Counted from the first letter of the stretch, positions 24,585 through 33,005 are shown. The stretch: 33,403 bases of DNA from CAMTWB01 sp037441775 (GCA_037441775.1 JBBIRO010000035.1:1-33403); one strand, 5' to 3'. Numbers and translations: made by a program. Notes: generated from the letters alone by a model not told the origin.

Positions 24585-25583
24585 CTACCTGACCCGGCTG
24601 ACAGTGGCCCGGAACTCATCCAGGAGCGCCTTGCCGATTCTTGGTTCCCAGGTGGCATACACCGGGGCTACAGCATCAATGAAGGCCTTGTGCTGCTCGG
24701 GAGTGAGCTCGGTGACGGTGACCCCGGCGTTCTTCAGATTATCCACAAAATCCCTGTTCATCTTGCGGTTCAAAGCTCGCTGGAAAACGGCCGATTCCTG
24801 GGCCGCCTCGAGGATTATCTTTTGGTCCTCGGGAGGGAACGAGTCCCAAAGCTTCTTGCCGATCAGCATAATGTGCGGGCCATAAACATGGCCGGTCAGG
24901 GAGACGAACCTCTGGACTTCATAGAACTTGGAAAGCCAGATGGTCGGGATGGGGTTTTCCTGTCCGTCGATGGTCTTCTGCTGCAGCGCGGTGAATACCT
25001 CGCTGAAGGGCATCGGCGTGGGGTTGGCGCCCATGGCCCGGAAGGCATCGAGGTGAATGGGGTTCTGCATGGTGCGGATCTTGAGACCTTTCAGGTCGGC
25101 AGGGCCTCTCACAGCACGGACGCTGTTGGTCAGTTGGCGGAAACCGTTCTCGTAGTAGGCCAAAAGCTTGAGCCCCTTTGGCTCCAGGGCGGCGGCCAGT
25201 TTGGCGCCAATCGGGCCGTCGAAGACGGCGTCCGCGGCCCTCTCGCTGGGCACGATGAAGGGGAGATCGAATACGTTGAACTCCGGCACCAAGCCGGTCA
25301 GCGGCGAGGCCGATGTGGTGACCATCTCCAGAGTTCCCATACGCACCCCCTCGGTGGCCCGCACGTCGTCCCCCAACTGGGCATTGGCGTAAACCTGAAC
25401 GTTGTACTTGCCGGGCAGTTTGGCGGCGAGGATCTCCCCGAACCTCTTTCCGGCCAGGAAGGAGGGGTGATGCTCGTTGACACCGTTGGAGATCTTGAGC
25501 ACCCTGGGCTGCGCGAGGGCTTGACCGACCAGCAGGCCGGTTACAAACGCTACGGCAAGAACAATAACTGCAATTTTTTTCAT
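24585..25583 (-). CDS. dctP: TRAP transporter substrate-binding protein (DctP family)
   Basis: A 332-residue periplasmic solute receptor. A signal peptide of about 25 residues ends with ALA before QPR. The TRAP signature runs through ADLKGLKIRTMQNP (about 143-156), where the arginine normally binds the substrate carboxylate, and FSEVFTALQQKTIDGQENP (about 173-191). This identifies an organic acid ligand by family knowledge. It lies 85 bases after the large permease gene, with a GGAGAAAGG ribosome site. The neighbouring kinase and dehydrogenase suggest a sugar acid or tetronate-like ligand rather than a dicarboxylate. Confidence 0.93.
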   Translation of the reverse strand: MKKIAVIVLAVAFVTGLLVGQALAQPRVLKISNGVNEHHPSFLAGKRFGEILAAKLPGKYNVQVYANAQLGDDVRATEGVRMGTLEMVTTSASPLTGLVPEFNVFDLPFIVPSERAADAVFDGPIGAKLAAALEPKGLKLLAYYENGFRQLTNSVRAVRGPADLKGLKIRTMQNPIHLDAFRAMGANPTPMPFSEVFTALQQKTIDGQENPIPTIWLSKFYEVQRFVSLTGHVYGPHIMLIGKKLWDSFPPEDQKIILEAAQESAVFQRALNRKMNRDFVDNLKNAGVTVTELTPEQHKAFIDAVAPVYATWEPRIGKALLDEFRATVSRVR

Positions 25584-25668
25584 GACCTTTCTCCTTTCTT
25601 TGATGGGGTTAATAGTGTTTTCCTCAAGCTACTGCGCCTTAAGCAGCCTACAGCCATCCCGGCCAGCC

Positions 25669-26955
25669 CTACTTGGGAATCAAACTGGGCAGATAGGTTA
25701 CCGTCCAGGGCAGGTACGTGACGATAAGAACGACGATGATGCCGATGATTACATTGGGCCAGATGGCCCGTGAAATTTGGCCCATGGAGATCTTGGAGAT
25801 ACCGCAGGCCACGAAGAGGATGTTCCCCACGGGCGGGGTGATCAGTCCGACGCAAAGGTTCACGATGATGACCACCCCGAAATAGATTGGGTCCAGGCCG
25901 TACTGGACGGCGATGGGCAGGAGCATGGGTCCCAGGATGAGCAGCGCCGGGACCAGATCCATGACGCAGCCGACAAGCAAAAGCAGGATGTTGACCCAAA
26001 ACATAAAGAGAACCCAGTTGCCGCCGGAAAGATCGAGCAGCAGGTTGCCCAGCATGACGGGTATCTGCGCCGTGGTGATGAAGTAGGCGGCGGCCATGGC
26101 CGCGCCGCAGACCAGGAGCACCACCGCCGTTCCCCGCACCGTGTTGACCAGTATCCCGATCATGTCTTTCATCTGAAGCTCGCGATAGATGAAGACCGAA
26201 ACGATAAAGGCGTAAACGGCTGAGATTACGGCCGCCTCGGTGGCGGTGCAGATGCCAAGCAGTATTCCGCCTAAAATAATGACCGGCAGAAAGAGCGCCC
26301 AGAAGGCGTCCAGACAGGCCTTGAGGACGGCCATCATGTTGAACTTACCCTCCACATGATAGCGGCCGGCCTTGCGCCGGACGTGGAGGTGCCAACCGAT
26401 CATCAGGCCCACCCCCAGGATAAGGCCGGGGATGATCCCGCCGATAAAGAGCCTAATGATCGAGACATTTGCAATGACGCCAAAAATTACCATGGGAATG
26501 GAAGGGGGGATGATCGGGCCGTTGGTGGTGGCCGCGGCGAAGAGCGCGGCGGCCTTCTCTTGGTCGTAGCCTTCCTTTTTCATCACCGGGTAGAGGATCG
26601 AGCCGATGGCCGAAGCGTCGGCCACCGCCGAACCGGACACGCCCGAAATGAGCATGCTGGCCACGACGGTCACATAGCCCAGGCCGCCGCGTACATGGCC
26701 GAACATCGCCTTGGCCACCATAATGATGCGTCTGGCGATGCCACCCGTATTCATGATCTCGCCGGCCAGGAGGAAAAAGGGGATGGCCATCAACGGGAAA
26801 TTGTCGATGCCGCGGAAGATGGTCTGGACTACCAGGGGCGGCGACCAGGAGCCCATAAACCAGGACAGGACCAGCGCGGTTAGAAACAGGGCAAAGGCGA
26901 CAGGTATTCCCAGGAGGATGAAGCCGAAAAGGGAGGAGAGGAAAAGAGGGATCAT
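25669..26955 (-). CDS. dctM: TRAP transporter large permease (DctM family)
   Basis: A 428-residue, very hydrophobic inner-membrane protein with about 12 helices, the normal DctM size. Family segments include FFLLAGEIMNTGGIARRI (about 60-77), SGVSGSAVADASAIGSILYPVM (split across about 104-125), GPIIPPSIPMVIFG (about 145-158) and the C-terminal TPPVGNILFVACGI (about 374-387). It uses the sodium gradient to import the ligand delivered by DctP. The start overlaps the small permease stop by 4 bases (ATGA, 26952-26955). Confidence 0.95.
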   Translation of the reverse strand: MIPLFLSSLFGFILLGIPVAFALFLTALVLSWFMGSWSPPLVVQTIFRGIDNFPLMAIPFFLLAGEIMNTGGIARRIIMVAKAMFGHVRGGLGYVTVVASMLISGVSGSAVADASAIGSILYPVMKKEGYDQEKAAALFAAATTNGPIIPPSIPMVIFGVIANVSIIRLFIGGIIPGLILGVGLMIGWHLHVRRKAGRYHVEGKFNMMAVLKACLDAFWALFLPVIILGGILLGICTATEAAVISAVYAFIVSVFIYRELQMKDMIGILVNTVRGTAVVLLVCGAAMAAAYFITTAQIPVMLGNLLLDLSGGNWVLFMFWVNILLLLVGCVMDLVPALLILGPMLLPIAVQYGLDPIYFGVVIIVNLCVGLITPPVGNILFVACGISKISMGQISRAIWPNVIIGIIVVLIVTYLPWTVTYLPSLIPK

Positions 26956-27470
26956 GGCAGTGCCTCCTTCAAGTTCCGGATGTCTCCGACGGTTTTGATC
27001 AGGATCTGAATGAACATAAGCCCAGCGCTGACTGGTCCCACCATATAGACCCAGCCATAGGGGATGGGTACCGATGAGGCCACCCAGCCGCTTCGCAGCG
27101 AGTCGATGGCCATCTCCCAGGCTCCTTGAAACATAATCGCCAGCGCCACCAGCACCAGCATGTCGGTCAGAACCACCACCATCCGGCGGGCGCGGGCAGG
27201 CAGCACGAGCAGCAATACGTCTATGCCCAGATGATCTCCTCTGATGAGGGCGATGACGGCCCCGAGAAAGACGATCCAGATGAGGAGAAACCGTGAGACC
27301 TCTTCATACCAGCCCAGAGAGGCGTCCAGGAGGTAACGAGAAAAGACGTTGCCGAAGACGACCGCCGACATGGCTAAAAGCAGGAAGGCCACCACGTAGG
27401 AGAGCGTCTTGTCTATAACCCGGCTGATGACATCAAGGCCAGACGCCGTTTTTATGCTTTCTGAGTTCAT
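26952..27470 (-). CDS. dctQ: TRAP transporter small permease (DctQ family)
   Basis: A 172-residue membrane protein with four predicted helices (about 28-50, 62-82, 103-124 and 142-163). The DctQ features FSRYLLDASLGWYEEVSRFLL (in two halves, about 48-68) and the RGDHLGIDVLL segment (about 83-93) are visible. It pairs with the large permease, which it overlaps by 4 bases, and begins 7 bases after the GntR fusion gene. The tight spacing shows that transporter and regulator are co-transcribed. Confidence 0.93.
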   Translation of the reverse strand: MNSESIKTASGLDVISRVIDKTLSYVVAFLLLAMSAVVFGNVFSRYLLDASLGWYEEVSRFLLIWIVFLGAVIALIRGDHLGIDVLLLVLPARARRMVVVLTDMLVLVALAIMFQGAWEMAIDSLRSGWVASSVPIPYGWVYMVGPVSAGLMFIQILIKTVGDIRNLKEALP

Positions 27471-27477
27471 AGCTAAT

Positions 27478-29292
27478 TCACTCCCAGTTCCGAATGTATT
27501 CCAGACGTGCCACCGCTTCGTCCGGGGTGGGGGCCATCACATTGAGGGCCAGTCCCCGACAGGGCAGGTTCTGTTTCAGCAATTCGAGGTCCTCGATGGT
27601 CAGGTCGCCCCAGAGGATAAGACCGCGTGTTTCCATTATTTTGGCCAAAACCGGCAGCATTTCCCTGACTCCCGGACCGCTTACGTCCTTGTTGACCTGG
27701 ATCACCCTGAGGTTTTCGAGAGTGAGCAGTTCATCAAGGATAAAAAAGGAGTTCGGATGCAGGTGAAAGGCGGTGTGGTCATGGCCGGACAGGATCAGTC
27801 GCGCCGAATCGAGGAAAAACTGCCGGTAGAGTTTTGGCGAGAGGATGGCCGACAGATCGTCCTGGAACCAGATGGCGCTGCCGGGTGTCCAAACATGGTA
27901 AAACCCCAGAGCCCATCCTCCGTAAAAAGGCGGAGCCAAACAGCGTTGAGCTTCAATTACGGATAAAAAGGCCTGTGTCACCCGCTCGATGAGCTCGCGC
28001 ATCTCTTGCGGATCCGTCTCCATCAGCGCCAGCACCATCTCCGCGTGCCCCAGCAAGGCACCAAGAATGTCGGTGGGGCCTCGCATAATCGGCATCCCCA
28101 CCGGGTAACGGCCCCGGCTCTGTGCTACCAGGGCCCGGGTGAATTCCAGGTATTTTCCCAGCCAGGCATTTTGCGGATCGAAACGGACCCTGTCGAGCGC
28201 CTCTGCGGGCGAGGAGAGCCAGGGTTTTGAGGTGAAACTCTCCCGGCCGGCGAGGATGGGGCAGCCTAGAATAGCCTCCATCCAGGGGATGCCGGTGTAG
28301 GGCTCGCCGGTCCAGAAGGCGTCCTGGCCCAGTTCCTCGGCTTCCTGAAACATGCCCTCATAGTCCGGGAGAAATTCGGATACCTTTAACATCTCCGGAG
28401 ACATGATCCTACCTGGCTCTAGCAGTGGGAGGGCGGCCTGAAAGTGGCGCGCAAAAAAGAAATCCCCGACCCGGAAGGCGGCCAGCGGACGTGGTTGCTT
28501 CTTCCGGGCCCAGAAGGCCCGGTGCATATCCAGCCTTTCCTCCAGGCTTGCCCGTATGGGCCGATCGCCGTTTCGGGTTTTTCCGGGAGCGGGAAACCCG
28601 GCTTCAATTTTGAGGCGCACGATGGTCCGGTCCACGTGTTCCTGCATGATCCTTTCAGCGGCCTCTGCGTCACGGCTGCGGATGGCTTCAATGATTAGCC
28701 GGTGGTAATGCAGACCGTCCTCCATCCCCAGGCTGCTTACTATATTCTCCATGGAGACCTCCAGAATGCTGCGCAGGACGTTGTTGACCTTGATGATAAC
28801 GGGATTGTCGGTGGCTTTGGCCAAAACAAGGTGGAACTCCAGATCGGCATGGGCGAACTCGGCCACGTTGTCCCGATGCTGGGCCATCTGTTCGTAAACG
28901 GCCTCCATCTCGGCGAGATCCTCGTCGGTGGCGCGCAGGGCGGCAAGTGAGGCCGCGCCCATCTCTACGATGCGCCGGTATTCGAGAACGTGCAGGATGT
29001 CGATATCGTCCAGGATTAGCAGGGGGATCAGGGCATTAAAGTTGACTTGGCCGCTCAACTCGCGCACAAATGTGCCCTCGCCGTGGCGAGTTTCCAGAAT
29101 CCCCAGGGAAACAAGATGCTGGATGCCTTCCCGGATCGAAACCCGGCTCACGCCCATTGTTCGGGAAAGCTCATTTTCGGATGGAAGTTTGCTCCCGGGA
29201 GGCCAGGTGCGGCGAATAATCTCATCGCGGAGCTGCCAGAAGACCTGACCGCGGACGCTCTCTTTTTTGATGGGTTTGAGCATGTTTGCCAT
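27478..29292 (-). CDS. GntR/FadR-type regulator fused to a URO-D-superfamily domain
   Basis: A 604-residue protein in one open frame. Residues 10-78 are a GntR winged helix (PPGSKLPSENELSRTMGVSR, with RHGEGTFV as wing). Residues 95-228 are a FadR C-terminal (FCD) ligand domain whose metal ligands Asp150, His154, His197 and His219 are all present. After a linker (about 229-250), residues 251-604 resemble the uroporphyrinogen decarboxylase superfamily, in the branch found beside sugar-catabolism genes: WFQDDLSAILSPKLYRQFF, FHLHPNSFFILDELL and the late ILWGDLTIEDLELL. Typical FadR-type regulators have about 230-250 residues and end where the linker starts. No cysteine occurs at the HLH motif where zinc methyltransferases of this superfamily carry HXC. 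It heads the TRAP/SDR/kinase operon and probably controls it. The C-terminal domain could be an enzyme or a second sensor. Confidence 0.88.
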   Translation of the reverse strand: MANMLKPIKKESVRGQVFWQLRDEIIRRTWPPGSKLPSENELSRTMGVSRVSIREGIQHLVSLGILETRHGEGTFVRELSGQVNFNALIPLLILDDIDILHVLEYRRIVEMGAASLAALRATDEDLAEMEAVYEQMAQHRDNVAEFAHADLEFHLVLAKATDNPVIIKVNNVLRSILEVSMENIVSSLGMEDGLHYHRLIIEAIRSRDAEAAERIMQEHVDRTIVRLKIEAGFPAPGKTRNGDRPIRASLEERLDMHRAFWARKKQPRPLAAFRVGDFFFARHFQAALPLLEPGRIMSPEMLKVSEFLPDYEGMFQEAEELGQDAFWTGEPYTGIPWMEAILGCPILAGRESFTSKPWLSSPAEALDRVRFDPQNAWLGKYLEFTRALVAQSRGRYPVGMPIMRGPTDILGALLGHAEMVLALMETDPQEMRELIERVTQAFLSVIEAQRCLAPPFYGGWALGFYHVWTPGSAIWFQDDLSAILSPKLYRQFFLDSARLILSGHDHTAFHLHPNSFFILDELLTLENLRVIQVNKDVSGPGVREMLPVLAKIMETRGLILWGDLTIEDLELLKQNLPCRGLALNVMAPTPDEAVARLEYIRNWE

Positions 29293-29316
29293 CCAAAGTC
29301 ACTGCCCAAATAGAGG

Positions 29317-29349
29317 TTGTCTGATATCCTACGTCCTGGCGATTGTCAA
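29317..29349 (-). promoter_or_regulatory. Promoter and candidate operator of the GntR-URO-D/TRAP operon
   Basis: On the minus strand TTGACA (29344-29349) and TATCAG (29321-29326) are exactly 17 bases apart, 29 bases before the start codon. The -10 box lies within an imperfect palindrome GGTTGTCTGATATCC (29315-29329, plus strand), whose core TTGTCTGATAT resembles the TTGTCnGACAA-type sites of FadR-family repressors. Self-repression by the fusion protein is a reasonable inference. Confidence 0.6.
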
Positions 29350-29492
29350 GAATTTTCTCCGGCATTTTTCGAAACGAAAATTATGGGTGTGTAACAAATT
29401 TATTGGAAGAGCGGTTTTTCTCCCCTCCATAGAAAAAAGTGTTGCTGGAGATTTGACAATTTATTTGCTCCTTACATTTCCTATTTTTCTAC
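29350..29492. other. AT-rich intergenic region between divergent genes
   Basis: Together with 29522-29691 this forms the roughly 400-base region between the GntR-URO-D start and the dodecin start. Apart from the two promoter candidates and the dodecin ribosome site it shows nothing I can identify. Confidence 0.4.
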
Positions 29493-29521
29493 TTGACGGG
29501 AAAAATATTCCATTTTATATT
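29493..29521 (+). promoter_or_regulatory. Candidate promoter of the dodecin gene
   Basis: TTGACG (29493-29498) and TATATT (29516-29521) are exactly 17 bases apart in AT-rich DNA. The resulting leader would be about 165 bases long. Confidence 0.6.
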
Positions 29522-29691
29522 CGAGTCAACATTGAGGATGAGACTGAAATCGTTCTCTACATGCCATCTGCCCATCACCTTCTTTATCCTTGCTTTTCCG
29601 ATTGCACCTGAGTCTAGCGTTTTGAACAACGGGGCCCCGGCGATTAGCCGGTAAAATGTCATCAAAAATTATCGGAGAAAGGAGAGAGATC

Positions 29692-29904
29692 ATGGCAGAC
29701 AGCATCTACAAGATTATCGAACTGGTAGGAACAAGTAAAATCTCGTGGGAAGACGCAATGCAGGCAGCCATCGAAACTGCCAGCACGACCCTGCGGGAAT
29801 TACGGGTTGCCGAAGTGGTTAAGCTCGATGTAACGATAGAAAATGGTCGGGTTGACCGCTACCGGGCCCGTTTCACGGTATCCTTCAAATACGAGCGCGA
29901 ATAA
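29692..29904 (+). CDS. Dodecin family protein
   Basis: A 70-residue dodecin, usual length. Dodecins form hollow dodecamers that bind flavins in the cytosol, buffering free flavin. The start has YKIIELVGTSKISWEDA (about 6-22), and the ending FTVSFKYE is typical. The ATG at 29692 is chosen because AAGGAGAG lies just before it; the frame is open to 29656. The tryptophan that stacks on flavin in the well-studied dodecins (LRW/LDW) is Val here (LRVAEV, about 38-43), a variant seen in another branch of the family, so flavin binding may differ. It is a single-gene unit with promoter and terminator candidates. Confidence 0.93.
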   Translation: MADSIYKIIELVGTSKISWEDAMQAAIETASTTLRELRVAEVVKLDVTIENGRVDRYRARFTVSFKYERE

Positions 29905-30060
29905 CGGGAATTTCCGGCAAATTCCGGGGGAATTCCGCTGATATTACTTATCATGGATGTCACCGGAACTATCAGTGTGGGAGTACACGATGCACAAGCA
30001 AGAATAAGGGGTATATTTTTAGAATAAATTAACAAGTTGTTTTTATTTATCTAAATATAT

Positions 30061-30090
30061 AAACCTCTCGTAAGAGAGGTTTTATATTTT
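30061..30090 (+). terminator. Rho-independent terminator after dodecin
   Basis: AAACCTCTC (30061-30069) pairs perfectly with GAGAGGTTT (30074-30082) around GTAA, followed by TATATTTT. Confidence 0.75.
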
Positions 30091-30270
30091 AGGAGGGCGG
30101 CGCACTTTTTAGAGAGAGACGCCGGCACCAGAGGCTTACCTTCATTGAAAAATAAAAATGCCAGAACTCTAACTTAGCTTATGGGACAGGGGTCTGGGGC
30201 AGGTCCGGCCTTACGTAGGCATGAGGTGAGAGGAAACGCTACTTGTTACCTGTTTATCACGATTTAGTTA

Positions 30271-30299
30271 TTGACAATTTACTCCTTAGTAGATTAGTG
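30271..30299 (+). promoter_or_regulatory. Possible promoter of the lipoprotein pair
   Basis: A perfect TTGACA (30271-30276) is followed after 17 bases by TTAGTG (30294-30299), a poor -10. It lies about 70 bases before the GTG start. Confidence 0.35.
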
Positions 30300-30368
30300 A
30301 AATAATGCAGGGCATTGGGTGGAACTATGGTGGCATAGGATAATACATATCGATGAGGAGTCATCGTT

Positions 30369-30728
30369 GTGAATCGATCGATGTCTTTATTTGTGTTGCC
30401 ACTCCTTGTTACAGTTGTAATATTAGGCTGCGGCAGGGAGAAAAGCAAGAGCGCCGACCAACTGGCCCCCACCCTACCCAATGGCATTGCGATTACCGCG
30501 GTATCATCTTCCGAAATCAAAATATCCTGGAACCCGTCAGCAGATGATTCCGGAAAGGTAAAAGGCTATAAAATATACAAAAACGGTAAATATCTCCAAA
30601 CGGTTAAGACAACATCGTTCTCAGACATCGGCCTAAGCCCCCAGGTTAAGTTCTGCTACCGAATTTCCGCCTTCGATGAAACGGGAAACGAATCAGGACA
30701 GAGCGCGGAGGTGTGCGCTATTCTTTAA
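30369..30728 (+). CDS. Small lipoprotein with one fibronectin type III-like domain
   Basis: A 119-residue protein with a lipoprotein signal: a short positive start, hydrophobic core and lipobox VILGC, making Cys21 the lipidated residue. After a short linker, one FN3-like beta domain fills residues 35-119 (ISWNPSADDSG, GYKIYKNG, FCYRISAFDETGN). Two cysteines in it (about 96 and 116) could form a disulfide. The GTG at 30369 has GAGGAG 8 bases upstream. The next gene encodes a larger lipoprotein whose first domain is clearly related, including both cysteines, so the pair probably arose by duplication. It should be anchored in the periplasmic or outer-membrane face; the role is unknown. Confidence 0.85.
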   Translation: MNRSMSLFVLPLLVTVVILGCGREKSKSADQLAPTLPNGIAITAVSSSEIKISWNPSADDSGKVKGYKIYKNGKYLQTVKTTSFSDIGLSPQVKFCYRISAFDETGNESGQSAEVCAIL

Positions 30729-30761
30729 TTGCCAGTTTTGCTTATCGCTAAGGAAATTAAG

Positions 30762-33005
30762 ATGAAAAATTCATTTACCTCGACGACAAAAAACATGCTT
30801 CTAATACTGGCGTTATCTCTGCTGATAGGATGCGGCACAGGTGGACTTGAAAATCCCCCTTCGCCATCTCCTTCGCCGTCTCCATCGCCATCGCCATCCC
30901 TTCCGCCGCCGACCGGCCTGACGGCGACGGCGGCCTCAGAAACGCAAATTAACCTATCCTGGACGGCCGTGGCGGGTGTTTCCGGTTATAAAATATATAA
31001 AAACGGGATATTGCTAGGGTCGGTCCCCACAACCGCCATCGTGGACGCCGGTTTGACTCCCAATACCCAGTACTGCTATGCCGTTTCCGCTTTCGACGCA
31101 GCGGGCACTGACTCCGCGAAGAGCAGCCAGCTCTGTGTAACGACCCCGTCACCTCCTACGCCAGCAAGCATTGACCTGCTGGTTAGTAATACCCAGCTCA
31201 ATTCCGGCGGTGAAACACCCTTAACGCTAACCGCTCTAGTCAAAGACAGCGCCAACCGCGCTATGGCCAACCAGACGGTGATATTCTCGGCGGACTCTGG
31301 GGTACTGGTTGTTGTCAACTCACTGACCAATGCCAGCGGCCAGGCGACAGCGACATTAAATACGGGCGGCGACCAGAAAAACCGGTCGATCACGGTAACT
31401 GCCTTTAGTGGTTCTTTATCCGTGACCAAGACCATCGCTGTCGCCGGAACGGTGGTCACGATCACGGGACAGACCAACGAGGTTCTATTAAACGGCACGA
31501 CAATCTTGACCGTACAGCTTAAGGATTCGCAGGGCAGAGGCATACCCAATCAACAACTTACTCTCTCAAGCCAGCACGGCAATAGCCTGAATCCGGCGAC
31601 GGTGACCACCAATAACAACGGCCAGACCACGACCACCTTTACCGCATTGGATAATCTGGGAAGAGAAGATTTGATCACGGCCACCTCCGCGGCTATGAAT
31701 GCAACCGGTCGCTTCAATATCACGGTGCGCAACAATCCGGCGGCGCGCGTACTCACCTTCACCACGCCCGCAGCGGGAAAGGAAATAGCAATTAAGACCA
31801 ACGAAACCATAACCGTCCGTTACACCGATAATTTAGGTGCCATCGTGGGCCAGACGGTTGATTTCTCCGCCTCACGGGGAATATTAAGCGCCCAGTCGGT
31901 CTCGACCAATGGCAGCGGTGATGCCACCTTGACAATTTCTTCCACAAATGTCGGACCGGCGGAGATAACGGCCTCTGTGGCGGGCGGTCCTACTGCAACC
32001 TTAACTGTTGAATTCATTGCCCCGACAGCAGCAAAGATAAACGTCCAGGCTGACCCGGCAACAATCGGCGTCAATCTGAGCGGCTCAACGACGCAGAGAA
32101 GCAGCATCGTGGCCATAGTCAGAGATGCGGAAAATAATTTAGTCAAGAATAAAACCGTCAATTTCAACATCGAGACGGATCCGAGCGGCGGGTATCTATT
32201 GCCGAATTCCGGCAAGGTTGTGACGGACAGTTTCGGCTTGGCCCAAGTGCAATTTGTGTCCGGCTTGTCGCCCAGCGCTCAGAACGGAGTCAAGATCAAC
32301 GCCACAGTGGCCGGAACGGCAATCACGGCCAGCACTAACTTGACGGTGGCGCAAAAACCGTTGTTTGTCACCGTGGGGACGGGTAATATCGTCAATAAGG
32401 CCGAACCTAACTTATATCAGGTGGACTTCGCGGCCCTGGTAACCGATGCGGCCGGCAATCCCATCAAGGACGCAAGCGTCACCGCAAGACTGATGCCGGT
32501 GGTGTATATGAAAGGCTTCCACACCTGGGGAGGGACAATATGGGCGCCAACCTATACGTTGACGTCATCAAATCATCCCTCGCCCCCACTGCCAAATGCT
32601 CCTTATCCCTGGCCGGGTTCACCGCTTGATTCCTGCGCCAACGAGGACTTGACTTATTACAATGATCCGGCAAATCAAGCCAGCTTGTTAAATGGCATTC
32701 TTGACCCCGGAGAAGATTTCAACGGCAACGGCCGGCTCGATCCAGGAGGAATTGCCTCCGTCACACTACTTGCGTTTACGGACGCAAACGGTGTCGGTAA
32801 ACTTACAGTAACATATGCCCGGGAATTCGCCTACTGGGCGATTGTCCGGCTGGATGTCCGCGTCTTGGTGTCGGGTACGGAGGGATTAGCCTCCACAACA
32901 TTTCTTTTGACCGGTGCGGCAGGCGATTACAACGTGCAATCTGTCTCTCCGCCCGGCCCCATGAGCCCCTTTGGCCAATCGGCAACCTGCGCCGATACTC
33001 GCTGA
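30762..33005 (+). CDS. Large lipoprotein with FN3 and repeated Ig-like (Big_1/invasin-type) domains
   Basis: A 747-residue surface or periplasmic protein. The signal peptide ends in lipobox LLIGC (Cys25). A Pro-Ser linker of seven PS repeats (about 33-46) leads to an FN3 domain (about 49-126) related to that of the upstream lipoprotein. Then come four or five bacterial Ig-like domains (about 130-545), each with the NGQTTTTFTA-like or SGQATATL-type ending of Big_1 repeats. A C-terminal region (about 550-747) contains a calcium-loop-like NGILDPGEDFNGNGRLDPG segment (about 645-663). I chose the ATG at 30762 with AAGGAA before it; the frame is open to 30729. Its role is probably structural or adhesive. 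Terminator candidate follows at 33153. Confidence 0.85.
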   Translation: MKNSFTSTTKNMLLILALSLLIGCGTGGLENPPSPSPSPSPSPSPSLPPPTGLTATAASETQINLSWTAVAGVSGYKIYKNGILLGSVPTTAIVDAGLTPNTQYCYAVSAFDAAGTDSAKSSQLCVTTPSPPTPASIDLLVSNTQLNSGGETPLTLTALVKDSANRAMANQTVIFSADSGVLVVVNSLTNASGQATATLNTGGDQKNRSITVTAFSGSLSVTKTIAVAGTVVTITGQTNEVLLNGTTILTVQLKDSQGRGIPNQQLTLSSQHGNSLNPATVTTNNNGQTTTTFTALDNLGREDLITATSAAMNATGRFNITVRNNPAARVLTFTTPAAGKEIAIKTNETITVRYTDNLGAIVGQTVDFSASRGILSAQSVSTNGSGDATLTISSTNVGPAEITASVAGGPTATLTVEFIAPTAAKINVQADPATIGVNLSGSTTQRSSIVAIVRDAENNLVKNKTVNFNIETDPSGGYLLPNSGKVVTDSFGLAQVQFVSGLSPSAQNGVKINATVAGTAITASTNLTVAQKPLFVTVGTGNIVNKAEPNLYQVDFAALVTDAAGNPIKDASVTARLMPVVYMKGFHTWGGTIWAPTYTLTSSNHPSPPLPNAPYPWPGSPLDSCANEDLTYYNDPANQASLLNGILDPGEDFNGNGRLDPGGIASVTLLAFTDANGVGKLTVTYAREFAYWAIVRLDVRVLVSGTEGLASTTFLLTGAAGDYNVQSVSPPGPMSPFGQSATCADTR
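30858..30899 (+). repeat. Pro-Ser codon repeat in the large lipoprotein gene
   Basis: Seven consecutive Pro-Ser codon pairs (CC N TC N), an imperfect 6-base tandem repeat encoding a flexible linker. Copy number could vary between strains by slippage. Confidence 0.85.

Larger units (their letters stand above)
29905..30368. other. Intergenic region between dodecin and lipoprotein genes
   Basis: It holds the hairpin terminator at 30061-30090 and a possible promoter at 30271-30299. No gene was recognised; a minus-strand open frame at 30257-30520 has no ribosome site and overlaps the lipoprotein gene. Confidence 0.5.

Noticed and set aside
24489..25721. Plus-strand open frame of 410 codons opposite dctP
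   Set aside because: It lies antisense to dctP, whose signal peptide and TRAP motifs are clear; the long frame is a by-product of GC-rich codon use.
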